64,000 bases of DNA from Nesterenkonia cremea (GTDB taxonomy: Bacteria; Actinomycetota; Actinomycetes; Actinomycetales; Micrococcaceae), in the NCBI RefSeq assembly GCF_014642675.1, contig NZ_BMIS01000008.1, positions 1-64,000 on the forward strand, read 5' to 3'. The position numbers and the translations under genes were made by a program. The notes beneath the pieces were generated by a model. The model was not told the origin of the DNA, searched no databases, and saw only the letters and a program-made list of their open reading frames with translations. This document shows, piece after piece, positions 8,641-18,077 of this stretch (the stretch's first letter is position 1; each line of letters begins with the position of its first letter).

Positions 8641-8925
8641 AGCAGTTCGTCCTGGCCATCGATCAGGGGACCACCTCCACCCGTGCTGTGGTCTTCGACG
8701 CTGCCGCCCGCACAGTGAGCAGCGGCCAGCGCGGAGGGCGCCCGCGAACGCGCCGAGCAGGGTGAACTCCTCTTTCGGGGCCATGGACACCTGGGTGGCC
8801 TGGAACCTCACCGGAGGTCCCGACGGCGGGGTGCACATGACCGGCCCAAGATCATCGAGACCACGGCGCTGGGTAGCGGCCTATGCCGCCGGGCTGGCGG
8901 TGGGCGTCTGGGACTGTGCCGTCGC
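8637..8925 (+). pseudogene. glpK: Glycerol kinase, collapsed by deletions and frameshifts
   Basis: Three separated pieces of a FGGY glycerol kinase are packed into under 300 bp. The N-terminus (MKQFVLAIDQGTTSTR) is intact for about 30 codons. It then jumps to the mid-protein segment ERAEQGELLF, which continues after a 1-base shift as MDTWVAWNLTGGPDGGVH. It then jumps to the C-terminal PKIIETTALG and, after another 1-base insertion, AAYAAGLAVGVWD. The normal protein has about 500 residues. At least two internal deletions and two frameshifts are needed. The ATG overlaps the glpD stop. No functional kinase can be made from it. Confidence 0.9.
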
Positions 8926-8975
8926 TGTCTGCCGACCGCTGCGTCCTCGGCGGATGGGTCCGCCTGGGACGCGCA

Positions 8976-9023
8976 TCACTAGATATAGCGTCAGAACGTG
9001 ACCTGCGGCGCAACATCTTGGAT
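8976..9023 (+). promoter_or_regulatory. Distal pair of NrdR-box-like sites
   Basis: Two 16-bp sites, 8976-8991 (TCACTAGATATAGCGT) and 9008-9023 (GCGCAACATCTTGGAT), are separated by 16 bp. They agree with the NrdR consensus ACACWATATATWGTGT at about 13 and 10 positions, including the key C4, A8-T9, T11 and G13. The centre-to-centre distance of 32 bp matches the tandem arrangement known for NrdR. They lie about 270 bp ahead of nrdH, just past the glpK wreck. Confidence 0.6.
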
Positions 9024-9200
9024 CATCCGGGCGTTGCGACACGCCGCGACACACCTCGCAGGAAAAAATCTGAGCAGGGGAGAAGTCCCCTCCACAGCTG
9101 TGGAGCAGCATGGAGCGCTGAGCGTTCTGGGGCGTCAGATCAAGGATCGACGAATCCACAGGGGCTGTGCATAGACGGTGGAGAAACTACAGCCGTGCAA

Positions 9201-9248
9201 GTACAGCATTTAGTGGTCACCCATGGACCCCAACCCAAGATGTAGTAT
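9201..9248 (+). promoter_or_regulatory. Proximal pair of NrdR-box-like sites at the nrdH promoter
   Basis: Sites 9201-9216 (GTACAGCATTTAGTGG) and 9233-9248 (ACCCAAGATGTAGTAT) are again 16 bp apart and match the NrdR consensus at about 10 and 12 of 16 positions. The second site overlaps a TAGTAT hexamer (9243-9248) that would serve as the -10 element of the nrdHIEF promoter. NrdR binding here should therefore block transcription when dATP is plentiful. Between this pair and the distal pair (9024-9200) lie a perfect TCCACAGCTGTGGA palindrome and further TCCACA words, but no gene. Confidence 0.7.
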
Positions 9249-9292
9249 TGAGGACGCAACGAAAGAACACCCTTCAACGCCAGGGAGCCGTT

Positions 9293-9541
9293 ATGTCCGT
9301 GACTGTGTACACCAAGCCCGCATGCGTCCAGTGCAACGCCACCTACCGCGCCCTGGACAAGAACGGCGTCACCTACAAGAGCGTCGACATCTCCCAGGAT
9401 GCAGAGGCCCTCGAGCGGGTCCGCGCGCTCGGCTACATGCAGGCTCCGGTCGTCATCACCGAGGACGACCACTGGTCCGGCTTCCGCCCGGACAAGATCT
9501 CCGAGCTCTCCGGGAATGAGGCAGCCGTCTCGGCCGCTTAA
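9293..9541 (+). CDS. nrdH: Glutaredoxin-like protein NrdH
   Basis: 82-residue redox protein that reduces the class Ib ribonucleotide reductase. It starts [17 protein letters not shown] with the C-x-x-C active site, and near the C-terminus has [17 protein letters not shown], whose W-S-G-F-R-P block is characteristic of NrdH. I start at ATG 9293 behind CAGGGAG; a longer open frame upstream runs through the promoter. First gene of nrdHIEF. Confidence 0.95.
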   Translation: MSVTVYTKPACVQCNATYRALDKNGVTYKSVDISQDAEALERVRALGYMQAPVVITEDDHWSGFRPDKISELSGNEAAVSAA

Positions 9542-9582
9542 CTCATAGAGACCTCGAGAAGCCCCGCCGCGACGATCGTGAG

Positions 9583-10020
9583 ATGAAGACCTCCGCCCCG
9601 CTCATCTATTTCTCCTCCGTATCGAACAACACGCATCGATTCGTGGAGAAGCTCGGCCTGCCGGAGCAGAGCACCGCACGGCTGCCGCTGCGCACCAAGG
9701 ACGAGACACTCGAAGCCGCAGAGCCCTTCGTTCTGATCCTGCCCACCTATGGGGCGGACGGCGGAAAGGGCTCGGTGCCCAAGCAGGTCATCAAGTTCCT
9801 CAACGTGGAGTCCAACCGGGCTCTGCTGCGAGGGGTGATCGGCGCGGGAAACACGAATTTCCACGAGAGCTACTGCATCGCCGGCGATATCGTCGCTCAG
9901 AAATGCGGAGTTCCGCATCTGTACAGGTTCGAGCTCATGGGCACAGACGAGGACGTGTCCCGAGTCAGACAGGGATTGGAAGAGTTTTGGAAACAGCAGT
10001 CAAGCCTCTCAGCCGCGTAG
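9583..10020 (+). CDS. nrdI: Flavodoxin-like ribonucleotide reductase maturase NrdI
   Basis: 145 residues. NrdI is the FMN protein that delivers oxidant to assemble the dimanganese-tyrosyl cofactor of NrdF. The N-terminal phosphate loop [16 protein letters not shown] and the later PTYGADGG and [12 protein letters not shown] segments are the usual FMN-binding and family signatures. The ATG 9583 has GAGATGAAG context with a modest ribosome site. Its 3' end overlaps the predicted start of nrdE by 34 bases, suggesting translational coupling. Confidence 0.93.
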   Translation: MKTSAPLIYFSSVSNNTHRFVEKLGLPEQSTARLPLRTKDETLEAAEPFVLILPTYGADGGKGSVPKQVIKFLNVESNRALLRGVIGAGNTNFHESYCIAGDIVAQKCGVPHLYRFELMGTDEDVSRVRQGLEEFWKQQSSLSAA

Positions 10021-12164
10021 AAGAGCCAGCACTGGCCAAGAAGGTTCCCCCGCAGTGGGAGGGCCTGAGCTATCACGAGCTCAACGCCATGCTGAACCTG
10101 TACGGACCGGACGGAGAGATCCAGTTCGAGGCCGATCAGCTGGCGGCCAGGAAGTACTTCCTGGACAACGTCAACGTGAACACCGTCTTCTTCCATGACC
10201 TGGACGAGAAGCTCAAGTACCTGGTCGAGAACGACTACTACGAGCCGGCGACCCTGGAGCAGTACGACCGCGGCTTCATCCACCGGCTGTGGGACAGCGC
10301 CTACGCGGCCAAGTTCCGTTTCCCGACCTTCCTGGGCGCGTTCAAGTTCTACACCTCCTATGCTTTGAAGACCTTCGACGGCAAGCGCTACCTGGAGCGC
10401 TTCGAGGACCGCGTCTGCATGGTCGCCCTCTACCTGGCCCGCGGTGACGAGGAGCAGGCCCAGAAGCTTATGGAGGAGATCATCTCCGGACGCTTCCAGC
10501 CGGCCACCCCTACCTTCCTCAACGCAGGCAAGAAGCAGCGCGGCGAGCTCGTCTCCTGCTTCCTGCTGCGCATCGAGGACAACATGGAGTCCATCTCCCG
10601 CGGCATCAACTCGGCCCTGCAGCTGTCCAAGCGCGGCGGCGGCGTCGCGCTGTCGCTGACCAACATCCGTGAGCACGGCGCTCCGATCAAGCAGATCCAG
10701 AACCAGTCCTCGGGCGTCATCCCGGTCATGAAGCTGCTGGAGGACTCCTTCTCCTACGCCAACCAGCTCGGCGCCCGTCAGGGTGCCGGTGCGGTGTACC
10801 TCAACGCCCACCACCCGGACATCCACCGTTTCCTGGACACCAAGCGTGAGAACGCGGACGAGAAGATCCGCATCAAGACGCTCTCGCTGGGCGTGGTGGT
10901 CCCGGACATCACCTTCGAGCTGGCCAAGCGGAACGAGGACATGTACCTCTTCAGCCCGTATGACGTCGAGCGCGTCTACGGCAAGCCGTTCAGCGAGATC
11001 TCGGTGACCGAGAAGTACTACGAGATGGTGGACGACGCCCGGATCCGCAAGAACAAGATCAACGCCCGTGAGTTCTTCCAGACGCTGGCCGAGATCCAGT
11101 TCGAGTCCGGCTACCCCTACATCATGTTCGAGGACACGGTGAACCGGGCGAACCCGATCGCCGGCCGGATCACCATGTCCAACCTCTGCTCCGAGATCCT
11201 GCAGGTCTCCGAGGCCTCCGAGTACAAGGCCGATCTGGGCTACGCACAGGTGGGCAAGGACATCTCCTGCAACCTCGGCTCGCTGAACATCGCCAAGACG
11301 ATGGATTCCCCGGACTTCGGGCAGACCATCGAGACGGCCATCCGTTCGCTGACAGCAGTCTCGGACATGTCCTACATCGAGTCTGTTCCCTCCATCGCCG
11401 ACGGCAACCGGCGCAGTCACGCCATCGGCCTGGGCCAGATGAACCTGCACGGCTACCTGGCGCGCGAGCGGGTCCACTACGGCTCCGAGGAGGGCCTGGA
11501 CTTCACCAACATCTACTTCTACACGGTGCTGTTCCACTGCCTGCGCGCCTCGAACCAGATCGCCAAGGAGACCGGCGAGACCTTCGACGGCTTCGAGAAC
11601 TCGGCCTACGCATCCGGCGCGTTCTTCGACAAGTACACCGAGCAGGCCTGGGAGCCCCGGACTGAGAAGGTCCGTGAGCTGTTCAGCCACGTGCACCTGC
11701 CCACCCAGGCGGACTGGCGCGAGCTGAAGGAGGAGATCCTCAAGCACGGCATCTACAACCAGAACCTGCAGGCCGTTCCGCCGACGGGCTCGATCTCCTA
11801 CATCAACAACTCCACCTCCTCGATCCACCCGGTGGCCTCGCCCATCGAGATCCGCAAGGAGGGTAAGCTCGGCCGTGTCTACTACCCGGCGCCGTATCTG
11901 ACCAATGACAACCTGGAGTACTACCAGGATGCCTATGAGATCGGCTACGAGAAGATCATCGACACCTACGCCGCCGCCACCCAGCATGTGGACCAGGGGC
12001 TGAGCCTGACTCTGTTCTTCAAAGACACCGCCAGCACCCGTGACATCAACAAGGCACAGATCTACGCATGGAAGCAGGGCATCAAGACCCTCTACTACAT
12101 CCGTCTGCGCCAGCTGGCCCTGGAAGGCACCGAGGTCGAGGGCTGCGTCTCCTGCATGCTGTGA
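9987..12164 (+). CDS. nrdE: Class Ib ribonucleoside-diphosphate reductase, alpha subunit
   Basis: 725 residues if TTG 9987 is the start, the usual NrdE size. It lies just downstream of GGAAGAG and gives the N-terminus (M)ETAVKPLS. The longer in-frame extension would lie inside nrdI. Visible signatures include [10 protein letters not shown], the cysteine in [24 protein letters not shown], the catalytic NLCSEI and ISCNLGSLN regions, and the C-terminal C-V-S-C-M-L redox pair served by NrdH. It reduces NDPs to dNDPs with NrdF. No ATP-cone is present, as expected for class Ib. Confidence 0.95.
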   Translation: METAVKPLSRVEEPALAKKVPPQWEGLSYHELNAMLNLYGPDGEIQFEADQLAARKYFLDNVNVNTVFFHDLDEKLKYLVENDYYEPATLEQYDRGFIHRLWDSAYAAKFRFPTFLGAFKFYTSYALKTFDGKRYLERFEDRVCMVALYLARGDEEQAQKLMEEIISGRFQPATPTFLNAGKKQRGELVSCFLLRIEDNMESISRGINSALQLSKRGGGVALSLTNIREHGAPIKQIQNQSSGVIPVMKLLEDSFSYANQLGARQGAGAVYLNAHHPDIHRFLDTKRENADEKIRIKTLSLGVVVPDITFELAKRNEDMYLFSPYDVERVYGKPFSEISVTEKYYEMVDDARIRKNKINAREFFQTLAEIQFESGYPYIMFEDTVNRANPIAGRITMSNLCSEILQVSEASEYKADLGYAQVGKDISCNLGSLNIAKTMDSPDFGQTIETAIRSLTAVSDMSYIESVPSIADGNRRSHAIGLGQMNLHGYLARERVHYGSEEGLDFTNIYFYTVLFHCLRASNQIAKETGETFDGFENSAYASGAFFDKYTEQAWEPRTEKVRELFSHVHLPTQADWRELKEEILKHGIYNQNLQAVPPTGSISYINNSTSSIHPVASPIEIRKEGKLGRVYYPAPYLTNDNLEYYQDAYEIGYEKIIDTYAAATQHVDQGLSLTLFFKDTASTRDINKAQIYAWKQGIKTLYYIRLRQLALEGTEVEGCVSCML

Positions 12165-12175
12165 GGCATGTCTGA

Positions 12176-13222
<1,047 letters not shown>

Positions 13223-13281
13223 GAGATGAGGACTGGGCGTTCTGAGTCACTGACTGCCCCAGTCGCCCACCAGGGTCCTTG

Positions 13282-13319
13282 AAGGCCTGGATCTGCATGC
13301 TTCTGCAGGTCCAGGCCTT
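13282..13319 (+). terminator. Hairpin after nrdF, probable terminator
   Basis: AAGGCCTGGA (13282-13291) pairs perfectly with TCCAGGCCTT (13310-13319), and an inner CTGCA/TGCAG pairing lies in the loop. There is no long T-run behind it, as is frequent in high-GC actinobacteria. It sits at the expected end of nrdHIEF. Confidence 0.65.
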
Positions 13320-13357
13320 ACTCGTGTCCCCTCCCGACGAAACAGAGGAGCACCGAG

Positions 13358-13625
13358 ATGACCATCAGAAACCGGCAGTGGCGCATGCCGAGGGCACGAG
13401 GACACCTACCAGTTGGGTAAGGGGGCCTCTGCCACCCGGAATGTGGGTTCGGCGTGCTCCGGAGGTGGTGGCAGCTCGCCGTCGTGCCGAGGCAGAAGTT
13501 GAGAAGGGACTGGCCCTGGGGTTCGCGGAGTACCGGTTCTGAGCAACGCGGACTACATCGTCGCGGAACTCATTGGGGCAGGGATTGGGCATGAAGCCAT
13601 TCCTTCCAGGCCAACGATCGGCTAG
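13358..13625 (+). pseudogene. Frameshifted small gene of unknown family
   Basis: A good ribosome site (AGAGGAG) precedes ATG 13358, whose frame reads MTIRNRQWRMPR and then stops. A neighbouring frame takes over with GTRTPTSWVRGPLPPG and a charged helix ending at EYRF before TGA. A third frame continues NADYIVAELIGAGIGHEAIP to TAG 13623. Joined, these make a plausible protein of about 88 residues with two frameshifts. I do not recognise the family. Chance open frames in GC-rich DNA remain possible. Confidence 0.35.
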
Positions 13626-13888
13626 CCAGATCAAGTTGCCACCTATCCCTGCATCAGCCCCTAGGCTGTGGCCCGCGGGTCGCGAGCCTCACCCTTGAGA
13701 ACACGCCGAATCAGCGCTTGAGTAGGCTTCCTACGGTCTGAGAAGTACCTACAGGGGCCCAGTTCCGCAGGTTTCTGCGGGTTCGGGGCTGTTCTCATCG
13801 GTGGCGCATAGTGCTGTAGAGACATGCGCGTCCACCCTTAGACTGGCCACAGGATCGCATCACATCAGCCGAGGGAGACAAGGCACCG
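13626..13888. other. Intergenic stretch upstream of the FNT gene
   Basis: No convincing gene. A small hairpin CCGCAG-GTTT-CTGCGG lies at 13765-13780. The ribosome site GAGGGAGA lies just before the FNT start. I see no clear promoter hexamers. Confidence 0.4.
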
Positions 13889-14725
13889 ATGTCGTACGTC
13901 GCACCACCTGAAGTCACCGAGGACATGCTGGCACAAGGCACCTCGAAGTCTGAGCTGAGCAGCTGGCAACAGCTTCTCCGGGGCACGATCTCCGGATTCG
14001 TGCTCTCAGGTGCGACCGTCATGGCGATCCTCGCCGCAGAGGAGGCGGGAAACAGCCTGGTCGGAGCGCTGGTCTTCCCGATGGGGCTGGCGGTCGTCGT
14101 CATCCTGGGCCTGGAGCTGCTCACCGGCAACTTCGCCCTGGTGCCCCTGGCGGTGCTCGAAGGACGGGCGCGCCTCTCCTCGCTGTTCCGCAGCTTCGGA
14201 GTGGTCCTGGCAGGGCACGTGATCGGCGGACTGCTCTGTGCTCTGCTGTTCGCCGCGTGGCTCACCGAATTCTGGACGGGCGGAGCAGGTCTGCTGATCG
14301 ACGGGCTGATCGACACCGCAGAGGAGAAGACCCTCGCCTACCAAGACCTGGGCATGTCGGCGGGGATCAGTCTGGCCCTGCTCAGCGGAATCCTCTGCAA
14401 CTGGTTGGTGGTGCTCGGAGTGGTCATGGGCATGACCAGCACCAGCACCACAGGCAAGCTGGCCGCGCTCTGGCTGCCGATCGCCGCGTTCTTCTACTTG
14501 GAACTCGAGCACGCAGTGGTCAACCTGTTCGTGATCCCTGCGGGCATGATGGTCGGTGCCGACGTCGGCGTCGTCGACTGGCTGGTGTGGAACCAAGTGC
14601 CTGTGCTGATCGGTAACCTGATCGGTGGATTCTTCCTGCTCGGGCTGCCGGTCTACCTGGCGTTCCGCACAAAGCAGGAGGATCTGCCCGCCGATGCTGC
14701 CGAGGAACCCTCCGAAGGGCTGTGA
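13889..14725 (+). CDS. Formate/nitrite transporter (FNT) family channel
   Basis: 278 residues with six hydrophobic segments. Family signatures are present: LELLTGNFALVPLA after helix 2, GILCNWLVVLGVVM, and EHAVVNLFVIPAGMM, with conserved Asn/His-type pore regions. FNT proteins form pentameric channels for formate, nitrite or hydrosulfide. The selenocysteine and formate dehydrogenase genes begin 5 bases after its stop on the opposite strand, which argues for formate as substrate (FocA/FdhC-like), but that is inference from context. ATG 13889 follows a GAGGGAGA site. Confidence 0.9.
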   Translation: MSYVAPPEVTEDMLAQGTSKSELSSWQQLLRGTISGFVLSGATVMAILAAEEAGNSLVGALVFPMGLAVVVILGLELLTGNFALVPLAVLEGRARLSSLFRSFGVVLAGHVIGGLLCALLFAAWLTEFWTGGAGLLIDGLIDTAEEKTLAYQDLGMSAGISLALLSGILCNWLVVLGVVMGMTSTSTTGKLAALWLPIAAFFYLELEHAVVNLFVIPAGMMVGADVGVVDWLVWNQVPVLIGNLIGGFFLLGLPVYLAFRTKQEDLPADAAEEPSEGL

Positions 14726-14730
14726 GAGGC

Positions 14731-16518
14731 CTACGAGACGATCTCGCGGAGTGCGGAGTCCACCCGGCGGGTCCAACCACGCCTATCGAGGTGCCCCAGC
14801 AGCGGCACTGCCGTTCTGCGTGACGTTCCCAGAACCTGACGGGCCGCGCTCACGGTGAACGGCTGCTCCAGCGAAGAGAGCTCCCGCATGGCACGTGCTG
14901 GGGAGCTCGGCAGCAGGACCACACCCCCAGGAAGCCGCAGCAGACGGCCCTGGCGTTCGGCCGCAGCCAGCTCGCGATCACTGAGCCCCAGTTGCGTCAG
15001 TCGATGCGCCTCCGGCGCGGAGAACGGTCGGTTGTTCAGCTCCTCCTCCAAAGCAGAGACTGAGCCTTCCGCCGCCCCCAAGTCTCGGTGACCGTCAGCG
15101 GTGCTGATGCGGCCGGAGCTCTGGTGCAGCCCGGCCTCACCAATGATGGGGCCGAGCAGCGAGTGGTCGGGCAGATTCAGAGCGTCGGCTGCCGCGCCCT
15201 GGGAGAGCCCAGCGGAGAGGGGATGCTCACACAGGTGGGTCTCCGTGGCAGTGCGCAGCTGCCCGACCCACGTGCCGACCTGTTCGGCATCAACCAGCCA
15301 GGCTCCCAGCCGGCGCACCGCTGCAGGGAGCGTGTCAGGCTCCGGGATCCCCATCTGCCGCAGGCTCTCCACAGTGACCACGCAGCGGCGCCGGACCTCA
15401 TCACGCAGGTCGCCGGCGATACTCATCTGAGACAACGTCCGCGTGCGCCGTGCCCCGTCGCCGCGACGGGTGAGCGGCGGAACATCGACGTCGAGGACCT
15501 GGGCACCGGTCAGCACAGTCCGGCGCCCGGAACTTCTGACCAGCAGCCGGTCGCCGACCTGCAGGGGCAGCGGCCGACTGAGGGTGAGGCGGGCATGTGC
15601 CTCGTCGAACCGGCGGCACCGCGCGGACACGGCCGCTGTGCCGACGTGCACTGTGACGCTCTGCGGAGTCTGCGAGAAGTCCTGGCCTGAGGCGTGCCGA
15701 ACGTCGAGGGTGTCAGTGAGGTGCCAGTCCTCGGGAGTGAGAAGGACATGCCCCCGGCCGAGCTGCTCCGCGGAGACCCCACGCAGATTGATGGCCACAC
15801 GGTTGGCGGCACGGACTGACGGTACGTCCTTGCCATGGGACTGCAGACCACGCACGGTCACCGGGGCGTCCACGTCCTCACCGAGGAGATGAAGACGCTG
15901 CTCGCGCTCCAGCCGGCCTGCTGCGAGAGTCCCGGTGACCACTGTCCCGGCCCCGCGCAGGCTGAAGGCCCGATCGGCCCAGAGCCGGACCGGTTCATCT
16001 TCGGCCGGGGTCTCGGCGGCCGAGAGTACGTCATCGAGGGCGGTCCGCAGATGGTCCAAGCCCTCGCCGGTGGCGGCAGAGACGGCTACGGCGGGCGCGG
16101 CACGCAGGGAGGTGCCCGCCAGTTCCTCACGGACCTGTTCCAGCACGTCAGGGACACGGTCAGGTGCCAGATCTGCGCGTGTGATGACGATCAGCCCCGT
16201 ATCGATCCCCAGCGCGGCAGCTGCGTCCCGGTGATCGCTGGACTGGGCCTGCCACCCCTGATCAGCGGCGACGACGAAGCACACCACCGGCGCGGGTCCC
16301 AGACCGGAGAGCATATTGCCCAGGAAGCGTTCGTGGCCGGGCACATCGACGAAGGAGACGTCTTGGCCAGAAGGCAGCGTGGTCGCTGCAAAGCCCAGAT
16401 CGATGGTCAGTCCACGGCGGTGCTCCTCATCCCAGCGGTCAGGCTCGGTTCCGGTGAGGGCCCGCACCAGCGTGGATTTGCCATGATCGACGTGTCCGGC
16501 AGTGGCGACCACATACAT
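14731..16518 (-). CDS. selB: Selenocysteine-specific elongation factor
   Basis: 595 residues from the ATG giving MYVVATAGHVDHGKST. It is the GTPase that brings Sec-tRNA-Sec to UGA codons marked by a SECIS. G1 is GHVDHGKS (residues 8-15), then RGLTIDLGFA (switch I) and DVPGHERFLGN (G3). G4 is the SelB-like TRAD. Two beta-barrel domains follow, then a long C-terminal region with winged-helix character that should bind the SECIS hairpin. The start lies one base after the selA stop, so translation is coupled. The upstream open frame is not used, since it would run inside selA. Confidence 0.95.
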   Translation of the reverse strand: MYVVATAGHVDHGKSTLVRALTGTEPDRWDEEHRRGLTIDLGFAATTLPSGQDVSFVDVPGHERFLGNMLSGLGPAPVVCFVVAADQGWQAQSSDHRDAAAALGIDTGLIVITRADLAPDRVPDVLEQVREELAGTSLRAAPAVAVSAATGEGLDHLRTALDDVLSAAETPAEDEPVRLWADRAFSLRGAGTVVTGTLAAGRLEREQRLHLLGEDVDAPVTVRGLQSHGKDVPSVRAANRVAINLRGVSAEQLGRGHVLLTPEDWHLTDTLDVRHASGQDFSQTPQSVTVHVGTAAVSARCRRFDEAHARLTLSRPLPLQVGDRLLVRSSGRRTVLTGAQVLDVDVPPLTRRGDGARRTRTLSQMSIAGDLRDEVRRRCVVTVESLRQMGIPEPDTLPAAVRRLGAWLVDAEQVGTWVGQLRTATETHLCEHPLSAGLSQGAAADALNLPDHSLLGPIIGEAGLHQSSGRISTADGHRDLGAAEGSVSALEEELNNRPFSAPEAHRLTQLGLSDRELAAAERQGRLLRLPGGVVLLPSSPARAMRELSSLEQPFTVSAARQVLGTSRRTAVPLLGHLDRRGWTRRVDSALREIVS

Positions 16519-16519
16519 G

Positions 16520-17863
16520 TCACACCTGCTCTTCGGAGGGTGCGGCGTGCAGGTCATGAAGGACCGAGCGCACCGCCTGCAGCACGGTCTCATCATCGCT
16601 CTCGGGGACACAGCGAAGATCCAGCAGGCACCAGGAACCGCTGGTCCTCGTCACCACAGGGGGGTCGTGGGAGCGCAGGGGCTCAGCCGCCGACTCCGGC
16701 AGCCGGACAGCCCAACCGGGCAGCGGCACCTCTGCGCCCCCGCCGCCGCCGACCCGCCCATCATGGGCTACGACATCGACGCCCACAGCCTCGGCGACGC
16801 GGCGTGCCCGGAGCAGCAGGACCTCTGGATCTGCATGCAGCGAAGTGGTCACCGGTGGTGGACCGCCGGTGAGCGTCGCCTCCAGTGCCGCCAGAGTGAG
16901 CTTATCGGTGCGTACGGCTCGGGCGAGAGGATGGTGCTTCAGCTCCGTGATGGTGTCGGTGGAGCCCAGGAGCAGGCCGGCCTGCGGACCGCCGAGAAGC
17001 TTGTCGCCGCTGGCGATGACCAGGTCAGCGCCGTCAGAGAGAGCACCTCTGAGATCTGGTTCCTCGGGCAGTGCGGGCTCAGGATCGAGGACCCCGCTGC
17101 CGGCATCGACCACCAGCGGCAGCCGGTGGCGCTGTGCCAGCCCAGCAAGCTCAGCAGTGGGGACGGTCGAGGTGAAGCCCGCGATCCGGTAGTTGCTGGG
17201 GTGGACCTTGAGGATACAGGCGCGCTCGTCCTGGGGGACAGCCTCCAGCGCGGAGGCGTAGTCCTGGAGGTGGGTCCGGTTGGTGGTGCCGACCTCCATC
17301 AGCTCAGCGCCGGTGGACTCGATGAGGTCGGGCAGCCGGAACCCAGCGCCGATCTCGACCAGCTCGCCGCGACTGATGATCACGCGCCCCGTGCCCACCA
17401 GGGCGGCCGCCGCCAGGGCGAGCGCCGCGGCCCCGTTGTTGACGATGAGAGCATCCTCGGCCGGGCCGCAGGCGTTCAGCAGTGCGCGGCGAGCACCTGC
17501 TCCTCGCTGGGACCGGCGGCCCGTGCGCAGGTCCATCTCCACGTCGACGTAGCCGGCGGCGTCGACGACGGCCTGGCGAGCCGCAGGGGACAGCGGCGCC
17601 CGTCCGAGATTGGTATGGATCACCACTCCGGTGGCGTTGATGACCGGACGCAGGGAAGACGGGCGATGGCCCTCCAGCTGGGCGATCACCTCGGGCACGA
17701 CCTGTTCGGGGGAGATGATGCGGCTGCGTGCGCGGCTCTGGGCCTGGTGGATGATCCGCTGGAGCACAGGCTCGCCGAGTGAGTGCGCGGCGTCGCGCAC
17801 CTCGGGGTGCCCCAGCACCGTGTCAGTCCCCGGGATGCGACGCCGGGGATCCTCCTCAACCAC
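16520..17863 (-). CDS. selA: L-seryl-tRNA(Sec) selenium transferase
   Basis: 447 residues. A PLP enzyme that converts Ser-tRNA-Sec to Sec-tRNA-Sec with selenophosphate. Signatures: VINATGVVIHTNLGRAPLS, NNGAAALALAA, GTTNRTHLQDY, DAGSGVL and the PLP lysine in IASGDKLLGGPQAG. An ATG at 17878 is in frame, but a perfect AGGAGG follows it and lies 6 bases before GTG 17863, so I take the GTG as the start. It lies just downstream of tRNA-Sec and immediately upstream of selB, giving an order selC-selA-selB on the minus strand. Confidence 0.95.
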   Translation of the reverse strand: MVEEDPRRRIPGTDTVLGHPEVRDAAHSLGEPVLQRIIHQAQSRARSRIISPEQVVPEVIAQLEGHRPSSLRPVINATGVVIHTNLGRAPLSPAARQAVVDAAGYVDVEMDLRTGRRSQRGAGARRALLNACGPAEDALIVNNGAAALALAAAALVGTGRVIISRGELVEIGAGFRLPDLIESTGAELMEVGTTNRTHLQDYASALEAVPQDERACILKVHPSNYRIAGFTSTVPTAELAGLAQRHRLPLVVDAGSGVLDPEPALPEEPDLRGALSDGADLVIASGDKLLGGPQAGLLLGSTDTITELKHHPLARAVRTDKLTLAALEATLTGGPPPVTTSLHADPEVLLLRARRVAEAVGVDVVAHDGRVGGGGGAEVPLPGWAVRLPESAAEPLRSHDPPVVTRTSGSWCLLDLRCVPESDDETVLQAVRSVLHDLHAAPSEEQV

Positions 17864-17898
17864 GTCCAGCCTCCTCATCAGGGTGGCAGCAGGTTTGG

Positions 17899-17990
17899 CG
17901 GAGGTGGACGGGAATCGAACCCGCCAGACCGAGGTACTCGGTCTCAACGGTTTTGAAGACCGCGGAGCCCACCAGGACCCATACACCTCC
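17899..17990 (-). tRNA. selC: tRNA-Sec (anticodon UCA)
   Basis: Read on the minus strand the gene begins GGAGGTG and ends CACCTCC plus discriminator G; a CCA follows at 17898-17896. The anticodon loop is CTTCAAA with TCA in the centre. The T arm is CGGGTTCGATTCCCG. The very long variable arm pairs AGACCGAG with CTCGGTCT. Its unusual length (92 without CCA) and UCA anticodon identify it as the UGA-decoding selenocysteine tRNA. It lies about 35 bases upstream of selA in the same direction. Confidence 0.97.
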
Positions 17991-17999
17991 ACCGGTCAA

Positions 18000-18005
18000 A
18001 TTATC
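18000..18005 (-). promoter_or_regulatory. -10 element of the tRNA-Sec/selA/selB promoter
   Basis: Reading on the minus strand, GATAAT lies 9 bases before the first base of tRNA-Sec, the right distance for a short-leader tRNA promoter. No strong -35 match is seen. Confidence 0.5.
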
Positions 18006-18065
18006 ACGTCGGCCGGAGGTCTCCCGCGCTGCACAGGGGGCTATGGCCCGGTGAGGCACCTCTCC

Positions 18066-18071
18066 TATACT
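18066..18071 (+). promoter_or_regulatory. -10 element of selD, leaderless transcript predicted
   Basis: TATACT ends 6 bases before ATG 18078, and no Shine-Dalgarno sequence is present. Transcription would start at or within a base of the ATG, which makes selD a leaderless mRNA. The divergent tRNA-Sec promoter lies about 60 bp away. Confidence 0.6.
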
Positions 18072-18077
18072 CGCGGT

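Noticed and set aside
13530..13697. TGA at about 13540 as a second selenocysteine codon
   Set aside because: Readthrough in the same frame gives a Ser/Arg/Pro-rich sequence without homology features, and no SECIS-like hairpin with a GGUCU-type loop follows.
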